A stretch of DNA of 64,000 bases, from positions 24,779 to 88,778 of the forward strand of contig JAEOTR010000048.1 in assembly GCA_016839705.1 (NCBI GenBank), in the 5' to 3' direction. The notes beneath the pieces are model-generated. The model saw nothing but the letters and a program-made list of their open reading frames with translations. It was not told where the DNA came from and did no database searches. Position numbers and translations under genes: made by a program. This stretch comes from Promethearchaeota archaeon. Lineage in GTDB: Archaea > Asgardarchaeota > Lokiarchaeia > Sigyniarchaeales > SOKP01. This document shows, piece by piece, positions 57,582 to 64,000 of the stretch. Every line of letters starts with the position of its first letter. Positions within the stretch are counted from its first letter, which is position 1.

Positions 57582-58526
57582 TTACAATCTCTTACTTAAT
57601 TTTTCAATCATGTCTTTTGTCATCATTTCGAGATCATAGTGAGGATTCCAACCCCAATCTTCTCTTGCGAAGGAATCATCAATTGTTTTCGGCCAAGAAT
57701 TTGCTATTTCTTGCCTAAAATCTGGTTTAAATTTAATTTTAAAATCCGGTATATGTTTTTTTATCTCAGCAGCTAATTCTCCTACAGAAAAACTCATGCT
57801 AGTAACATTATATACACGTCGCCTTAATTTTTTAGGGTCTGCTTCCAAAAGATCTATCATACATTTAATGCAATCATCTACATACATCATTGGTAAAATA
57901 GTATTTTCATCTAGAAAAGAAGTATATTCTTTTTCTCGAATGGCACCATAGAAGATTTCTACTGCGTAATCCGTGGTCCCCCCTTCTGGATAAGTCTTGC
58001 TACTAATTATTCCAGGAAGTCTCATAGACCTAGTATCAAGAGAATAATTTTTGTAATAATATTTTGCCAAGAGTTCACCTGTTACTTTTGTTATACCATA
58101 CATAGTCGTAGGAGATAAAATTGTTTCATTTGGTGTATTGGTTTGAGGTGTAGTGGGACCAAAGGCAGCAATAGAACTTGGCCAAATAATACTATCTATA
58201 TTATTCTCCTTACTTACTTCTAATACATTTATAAGGCCGTTTAAATTTACATCCCAGGCTTTTAATGGTGATTTCTCTCCACTTGCAGAGAGAATAGAAG
58301 CCATATTAAATATTGTATCTATATTAAAATCGCTAATACATTTAGATAAAGCTTCTTTATTTAAGATGTCGAGTTGTACAAACGGTGTAGAGTTAATGGC
58401 GTTTTCATGTGTGGGTATTTTTATGTCAGATGTAACTACATTCTCTTTACCGTACCTTGTTCTTAACTCTGGTACAATTTCAGAACCGAGTTGACCCGCT
58501 GAACCTATTACTAGAATCCTTCTCAT
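57582..58526 (-). CDS. NAD-dependent epimerase-family protein, L-threonine 3-dehydrogenase-like
   Basis: ILVIGSAGQLGSEIVPELRTRYG, TMYGITKVTGELLAKYY, YNVTSMSFSVGELAAEI; divergent to kbl-like gene. Confidence 0.88.
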   Translation of the reverse strand: MRRILVIGSAGQLGSEIVPELRTRYGKENVVTSDIKIPTHENAINSTPFVQLDILNKEALSKCISDFNIDTIFNMASILSASGEKSPLKAWDVNLNGLINVLEVSKENNIDSIIWPSSIAAFGPTTPQTNTPNETILSPTTMYGITKVTGELLAKYYYKNYSLDTRSMRLPGIISSKTYPEGGTTDYAVEIFYGAIREKEYTSFLDENTILPMMYVDDCIKCMIDLLEADPKKLRRRVYNVTSMSFSVGELAAEIKKHIPDFKIKFKPDFRQEIANSWPKTIDDSFAREDWGWNPHYDLEMMTKDMIEKLSKRL

Positions 58527-58710
58527 TGTTTTTATTCGTAAGTTGATGTATATCTAGTATAGTTCTTAATTTACTTAATTAAAAAAGGTTTATCTAGCAT
58601 ATTCCCATTTTTTGCCCCCTTCTGTCATTATAGGAAAAACTAATATATTTATGTAGATACCTTTAAAATATCAATTTTCTCATTATTAAAAAGTTTAAAG
58701 TGATGATTTA

Positions 58711-59898
58711 ATGAAAAGAGATCCAGAAGCTTTTCTCAAGGAAGAAATGAATGAATTAAGAAATAACAACCTTGAATGGATTATTCGATATCTTGAGCAA
58801 GGATCAAAACCCCATTCTGTTGTTGATGGAAAAGAAGTGCTAATGCTTAACACCAATAATTATCTTGGGTTAGCTACACATCCAAAAATAATTCAGGCTG
58901 CAATTGATGCAACAAAAAAATATGGTGCTGGAGCGGGAGCTGTACCCGTTATAGCAGGTTCCTTTGATTTAACAAAAGAATTCCAAGAAAAATTTGCTAA
59001 GTTCAAAGAAGTAGAAGCCTCAATTTTATGTCAAACAGGTTTTGCGGTCAATTCGGGACTAATACCTATGTTAGTTGGAAAACAAGATGTTGTTGTTTCT
59101 GATGAATTAAATCATGGTTCCATTATTGATGGAGTAAGATTATCAGGTGCAAACCGTGTTATCTATAAACATAACGATGTTGGAGATTTAGAAAGACAGT
59201 TAAAAGAAGTTGAAAAGAACACTCCCAGAAGAATTTGTATAATAACTGATGGTGTTTTCTCAATGGATGGGGATATGGCACCCTTACCGGGTATTGCAAA
59301 AGTAGCCGAAGATTTCGGAGCTATGATTTTTGTGGATGATTGCCATGGGGAAGGCGTGTTAGGGAGAGGTAGAGGAATTGTTGCTCATTTTAATTTACAA
59401 GGAAAAGTACATGTTGAGGGAGGATCAATGAGTAAAGGATTCGGGGTTTTTGGGGGAACTGTAGCTGGTTCACGAGATTTAATTGAATTTTGTGCAAATA
59501 AAAGTAGAACATATTTATTAAGTACTGCACACCCTCCCGGAGTCGTTGCTGCTTGCATTGCTTCTATAGACGTCGTTGAGAATGAACCAGAACATGTTGA
59601 GAGAGTTTGGGAAAATACAAACTATTTCAAGAAAGAGGTTCAAAGTATGGGCTATAATACTGGCAATTCTCAAACTCCAATAATCCCTCTAATTATTGGA
59701 GATCCAGGGAAAGCTCAAGAGCTTGCTCGAATCTTATTTGAGCAAGAAAACATATATGGCACACCAATTGTATTTCCAATGGTTGCTCGAGAATTGTCTC
59801 GAATAAGAGTTCAGATGAACGCTTTACTCACAAAAGACGACTTAAACATGGCATTAAGCGCTATAGAAAAAGTTGGTAAAAAATTAAAGGTAATTTAA
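58711..59898 (+). CDS. kbl: Glycine C-acetyltransferase (2-amino-3-ketobutyrate CoA ligase)-like
   Basis: NNYLGLATHPKI, DELNHGSIIDGVRLSGA, FVDDCHGEGVLGRGRG, GGSMSKGFGVFGG. Confidence 0.93.
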   Translation: MKRDPEAFLKEEMNELRNNNLEWIIRYLEQGSKPHSVVDGKEVLMLNTNNYLGLATHPKIIQAAIDATKKYGAGAGAVPVIAGSFDLTKEFQEKFAKFKEVEASILCQTGFAVNSGLIPMLVGKQDVVVSDELNHGSIIDGVRLSGANRVIYKHNDVGDLERQLKEVEKNTPRRICIITDGVFSMDGDMAPLPGIAKVAEDFGAMIFVDDCHGEGVLGRGRGIVAHFNLQGKVHVEGGSMSKGFGVFGGTVAGSRDLIEFCANKSRTYLLSTAHPPGVVAACIASIDVVENEPEHVERVWENTNYFKKEVQSMGYNTGNSQTPIIPLIIGDPGKAQELARILFEQENIYGTPIVFPMVARELSRIRVQMNALLTKDDLNMALSAIEKVGKKLKVI

Positions 59899-59945
59899 GG
59901 ATTAATTATAAGAAAAAAAAGATTTAGGATTTCAAATTATATCGT

Positions 59946-60329
59946 TTAGGATATATAAATAATTTGAAATGAAGCTCCTAATACCAATAGCGCTATAACT
60001 CCTATAGCTGAAGCAATAATCATTCCTGTTCTAGCTTCTTTTGAAAGTCTTTGGTCAGTAATTGCTCCTAAAAAAGTAGACAATGAAAAAAAAGTTATTC
60101 CTATATTCCGAAGAAGTACTGAACTTGTTGTAAGATTATTTATTAGTGTTACATAATCTTCGTAACCTGGATCTCCCCAATCAACACTCGGAATAAAACT
60201 GGTAATACTCAGTAAAATGGCCCCAACTATTATTAAAAGTACAAAGATTAAAAAGATAATTACATATCCTTTCTTTAAATTAGATTTACCCATCGATTCT
60301 CTTGATTCTAAATTGGAAATAAATCTCAC
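59946..60329 (-). CDS. Small membrane protein
   Basis: 127 aa; three hydrophobic segments. Confidence 0.6.
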   Translation of the reverse strand: MRFISNLESRESMGKSNLKKGYVIIFLIFVLLIIVGAILLSITSFIPSVDWGDPGYEDYVTLINNLTTSSVLLRNIGITFFSLSTFLGAITDQRLSKEARTGMIIASAIGVIALLVLGASFQIIYIS

Positions 60330-60507
60330 CTTTGCTTTGGTAAGTAAGACTTAAGTAATAACAGAATATTTAAGTTTTTACATTTTAGTAGAATGATAAG
60401 GTAGGATTTAATGAAGGAATTAAACAAATTTAAGGTATAAAGATTTTCAACTTTCATTATCAGAAATTTATTTTTTAAAACCCTAAATTATGAGAATTCT
60501 TTAAGGT

Positions 60508-60582
60508 TTTATCGCTAGAGAAGTTTCGAGAAATAGAGTGCAGATGAATGTATTGTTAATAAAAGAAGATTTAAATATGTAA
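60508..60582 (+). pseudogene. Remnant of kbl-like C-terminal coding sequence
   Basis: FIAREVSRNRVQMNVLLIKEDLNM* vs FPMVARELSRIRVQMNALLTKDDLNM in the intact gene (about 59770-59850). Confidence 0.82.
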
Positions 60583-60665
60583 TGATTATTGTTTTTCCAT
60601 CAACGGCAATGTTAGAACTGAAAAAGAAAATGTTTGGTGAAGAATAATAAATTATTTGTTTTTCA

Positions 60666-61250
60666 TTATAAGGGTTTTGCCAAAATTGCTTTAACTCGTA
60701 ATTTATCAAATAAACTGGTCGTTGCTGGTTTAATTAGGCACACGGTGTCTGCACCACGTCCAGTACCACCTATACAAATAATATCTTGTTCAATATCTTC
60801 TATTAGACCAGCATCCACCGCCATGATTGCAATTTCCATACAAACTTTAGTGCCTTGGCTAAAAATAGTCCTAAAATATTTAGCCATTAATTCTACAGGC
60901 CCCCATTGCTTCAAAGCGATTCTAAAACTCCTTTCTGTACCAGCAAAAGCATGAGTTCCAATTAGAAATTTAATACCTTTACTCTTAAGAGCAGTGATTT
61001 TATCTTCAGGAAATTCCTGTCTTTTGTCTGGTCCCATGAAATAATACGAATGAGTAACAACCACAAGATTATAAATTGTTGGATCAAAAATTTCGGTAGA
61101 TTTCTCAGCAGTGGTACCAGTGGTACTTGCCATAATAATATCTTTGATGCCAAACTGATCAGCATATTTTTTAGCAATTTCTAACGCTTTGTCAGTATTG
61201 TGAGGGCCACCCCTCTCAAAATAAGTCACTTCTAAATTTAAATCTCCCAT
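60666..61250 (-). CDS. Pyruvate kinase alpha/beta (C-terminal)-domain-like protein
   Basis: GGPHNTDKALEIAKKYADQFGIKDIIMASTTGTTAEKSTEIF; CIGGTGRGADTVCLIKPA. Confidence 0.8.
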   Translation of the reverse strand: MGDLNLEVTYFERGGPHNTDKALEIAKKYADQFGIKDIIMASTTGTTAEKSTEIFDPTIYNLVVVTHSYYFMGPDKRQEFPEDKITALKSKGIKFLIGTHAFAGTERSFRIALKQWGPVELMAKYFRTIFSQGTKVCMEIAIMAVDAGLIEDIEQDIICIGGTGRGADTVCLIKPATTSLFDKLRVKAILAKPL

Positions 61251-61401
61251 ATTATGTCAGACTTTTTTCGTATAATTTTTTTTATTATTAGTATAGAATA
61301 TATTTCCAAATTAATGAAACTTATTTGATAAAATTACACTAGGCAAATTTAAAAATTCATGATCTATAGTTAATTACAGGTTTCAATTAAAATAAAAAAA
61401 G

Positions 61402-61923
61402 ATGGAGAAAATGGGAAAAGGTAGTAATATTGTTGCGGTAATTGCTCTCATCATGAGTCTTGGGTTAGGAGGTTTTATTATATATGACAATTATATTGCG
61501 ATACCTTCTACATTACCAGCAGAAAATCAATGGTATGATCCATCTACATCTGCGTTGTACATGCCAGCAAGTGAAGCTTGGGGGACTATTTCTAGTATAT
61601 CTATAATTTTTGAGGTTTTTTCAGGACAAAATGTGTATTTTTCATTTATGGCTGAATTAAATTTTGATGATAGCTCGAATCCTGGAAGTTATATTGAAAT
61701 TCATTTTGAAGTAGATGGCATTTTCTGGTCTCAACCTCGAATGTATGTAAGCAGATATAATATTCCACCTGCTTCTGCTCATGGTTTACGCATGTCTGCA
61801 TCATTACAGCATTATAACTCAACCATGACTTCAGGAAATCATACTGTTACATTAGTATACAAGGGAGATAGTACCGCTGATTCAGTTAGATCTGGTTCTT
61901 TATTTGTCCAAACTTTTAATTAA
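61402..61923 (+). CDS. Membrane-anchored/secreted hypothetical protein
   Basis: N-terminal TM (IVAVIALIMSLGLGGFIIYDNY); beta-rich remainder. Confidence 0.65.
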   Translation: MEKMGKGSNIVAVIALIMSLGLGGFIIYDNYIAIPSTLPAENQWYDPSTSALYMPASEAWGTISSISIIFEVFSGQNVYFSFMAELNFDDSSNPGSYIEIHFEVDGIFWSQPRMYVSRYNIPPASAHGLRMSASLQHYNSTMTSGNHTVTLVYKGDSTADSVRSGSLFVQTFN

Positions 61924-62086
61924 TTTTTTCTATTCTTCATATTTTAAACCGGTTGTTCTAATTAGACGTGTATTATTAAGATCGAAGTTAGTATTAATAA
62001 GTATTAATATAGTTTTAAAAAGATAAAAATCTAAATACACATAATAGCAATTTATTGCAAATTTAAACACAAATACGGGATATAAT

Positions 62087-63496
62087 ATGAGTGAAAGAGA
62101 ATTAACTTTAAAAGAAAAAGTATTATTTGGGTTAAGCGCTTTCCCAGACCAGTTGACTTATCAGGCATTCACTATTTACGTTTTTACCTTTTACTTTGCA
62201 ATTGTAGGTCTTACAGTCCTTGAAATGTGGATTGGGTTCGTTTTATGGGGTTTGTGGAACATGTTCAATGACCCTCTTTTAGGAGCATTAAGTGAAAAAA
62301 CCAAGTATAAAGGAAAATTAGGAAAACGGAAATTCTATTTAATTATTTCATTTATTCCTTTATCATTAATGATGATTTTTCTCTATACAACACCCCCCAG
62401 CTTTGAATTCTTGTATTTTATTTTTATAATTTTTACATTTGAATTCTTTTATACAATGTTCTCAGTAAATACAAATGCAGTATTTCCCGAAATGTTTCCA
62501 ACAGAAGAGCAAAGAGGGCAGGTAAATGTTTTCATAAAAGCTTTTACCATGATTGGGATCATTTTAGCTTCATTGGTTCCAACATTTATTATTGATCCTC
62601 TAGTTCCTAATAAAGAAGATGCAATACCAGATACGTTTGAAGCAGCACAGATTCATCCGAATTACATTATAGCAGGTATAATTTTATGTGTTATAGTATT
62701 GGTTATGGCAATATTATTCGTTTTTTTTGCTGTCAAGGAGAAAGAAGAAGATCAATCAGATTTTCAAAAAAGACCAGGATTTTTTGAATCCTTGAAAATA
62801 ACCTTTTCTAATAAAACCTTTATTAAATTCACATTAGGGAATATGCTTATTTGGTATTGTTTTAATGTGTTATTAACTGTTTTTCCTCTGTTTTCCGTTG
62901 AGGTTCTCGGAAGAACTCAAGGATCTCTGCTCATTGGAATAACATTGATGTTGGCATTGTTATCTGCTACTTTCTTTCTGCCACTTCAAGAGTGGATCAG
63001 AAAAAAAGTAGGTACTCGGAAAGGGCTTATGATAGGTATGGGCATATGGATTATCACCTTGTTTCCTTTAGTTTTCCTCTCAAATAATGACATAAGCAGA
63101 ATACTTTCAATGGTAATTTTTGTTACTATAGGTTTTGGATTGTCAGCGGCATTATATTTTATCGATTTAATTCATGGAGACGTAATTGATCAAGACGCTC
63201 TTAATTTTGGAGTAAAAAGAGCTGCTAGTTATTATGGAGTAAATGCATTTATTCATCGATTTTCAATGATACTTGGTATTACAACAATTTACATAATATT
63301 CACAGGCACTGGATGGGAAGGATATTCTATTAATGTAGATCCTGCTTTAATAGATTTAGGTTTGAAATTAATAATGTTTGTCTTTCCCGCAATCGCACTT
63401 GTAGGATCGATCATTATGTTTAAACTTTATGATTTACACGGGGAAAAACTCGAAAACATGAGGAATGAATTGGAAAAGCATCCTGAATTAAAGTAA
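62087..63496 (+). CDS. MFS transporter, GPH (glycoside-pentoside-hexuronide):cation symporter-like
   Basis: 12-TM pattern; FVLWGLWNMFNDPLLGALSEKTKYKGKLGKRKFYL signature. Confidence 0.9.
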   Translation: MSERELTLKEKVLFGLSAFPDQLTYQAFTIYVFTFYFAIVGLTVLEMWIGFVLWGLWNMFNDPLLGALSEKTKYKGKLGKRKFYLIISFIPLSLMMIFLYTTPPSFEFLYFIFIIFTFEFFYTMFSVNTNAVFPEMFPTEEQRGQVNVFIKAFTMIGIILASLVPTFIIDPLVPNKEDAIPDTFEAAQIHPNYIIAGIILCVIVLVMAILFVFFAVKEKEEDQSDFQKRPGFFESLKITFSNKTFIKFTLGNMLIWYCFNVLLTVFPLFSVEVLGRTQGSLLIGITLMLALLSATFFLPLQEWIRKKVGTRKGLMIGMGIWIITLFPLVFLSNNDISRILSMVIFVTIGFGLSAALYFIDLIHGDVIDQDALNFGVKRAASYYGVNAFIHRFSMILGITTIYIIFTGTGWEGYSINVDPALIDLGLKLIMFVFPAIALVGSIIMFKLYDLHGEKLENMRNELEKHPELK

Positions 63497-63551
63497 AAAT
63501 AATTAATTTCATTTTTATTTTTTATTTTGAAATATATTTTTTTGTAGGGAT

Positions 63552-64000
63552 ATGAACAGTAAAGATAGAGTCTGGTCCGCATTAAATTTAGAAACTGTTG
63601 ATAGGATTCCAATACATGCTGTTGCTGTAGATGGAAATATTTGTGATGAAGTACTTGGAAAACCACCTAGGACAGCGTTCGATATCTTTGATGAATTTGA
63701 GGACCAATATCCCACTGATTGGATTGAGCGGGTTAACAATATAATAGCAGAAATAGAAATTAACGTCTTTTCACGGTCAATGGAAACTGCAGCAGCAATA
63801 GGCTATGATACGTGTGGAGTTGGGTATATCCCATTTAAATTTGAGAGTAAGGAAAAAATGACGGATATTTTTGGACGAGTTTACAAAATAATGAATGATC
63901 ATGGTCATATTTTTCCATATTATATTGATGGATTGATTAAAAATCAGCAAGATTGGGAAAACTTTCCAAAACCTGATATACCTGAAATCTACAAACGAGC
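63552..64000 (+). CDS. Partial uroporphyrinogen decarboxylase-family (methyltransferase-like) protein
   Basis: MNSKDRVWSALNLETVDRIPIHAV...; runs off the window end. Confidence 0.8.
   Translation, partial: MNSKDRVWSALNLETVDRIPIHAVAVDGNICDEVLGKPPRTAFDIFDEFEDQYPTDWIERVNNIIAEIEINVFSRSMETAAAIGYDTCGVGYIPFKFESKEKMTDIFGRVYKIMNDHGHIFPYYIDGLIKNQQDWENFPKPDIPEIYKR

Noticed and set aside
1-64000. tRNA, rRNA, IS element or prophage genes
   Set aside because: No T-loop-like GTTCRANNC clusters, rRNA motifs, transposase or integrase motifs recognised by eye; a tRNAscan/Infernal run would be decisive

Overview
AT-rich, gene-dense archaeal window. It looks like an Asgard archaeon (Lokiarchaeia-like), inferred from an actin-fold protein aligning end to end with eukaryotic actin, a longin-like/small-GTPase fusion, a long proline-rich protein, TFB, an archaetidylinositol-phosphate synthase and F420-type LLM enzymes. 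Housekeeping and metabolic content includes M32 carboxypeptidase, PurD, type IA topoisomerase, a PAS histidine kinase, endonuclease IV, AOR, acyl-CoA ligase, a TDH/KBL threonine-degradation pair, an HDAC-like deacetylase, SLC41/MgtE half transporters with a PhoU/TrkA-C protein, and two paralogous P-type ATPases. The most interesting items are: (1) a ~1250-aa secreted/TM protein with Ig-like ectodomain and a predicted cytosolic longin-like plus winged-helix tail; (2) a longin-like + degenerate Arf/SRbeta-like GTPase fusion beside HEAT/TPR/coiled-coil proteins; (3) an actin-related protein with substituted catalytic residues, close to a polyproline protein; (4) recent gene-fragment duplications (HDAC and KBL remnants); (5) a TMEM62-like metallophosphoesterase; (6) P-type ATPases lacking canonical ion-binding residues; (7) a repeat/palindrome array upstream of a wHTH gene and a DtxR-like box upstream of the SLC41 genes. 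No rRNA, tRNA, CRISPR or IS element was recognised by eye.
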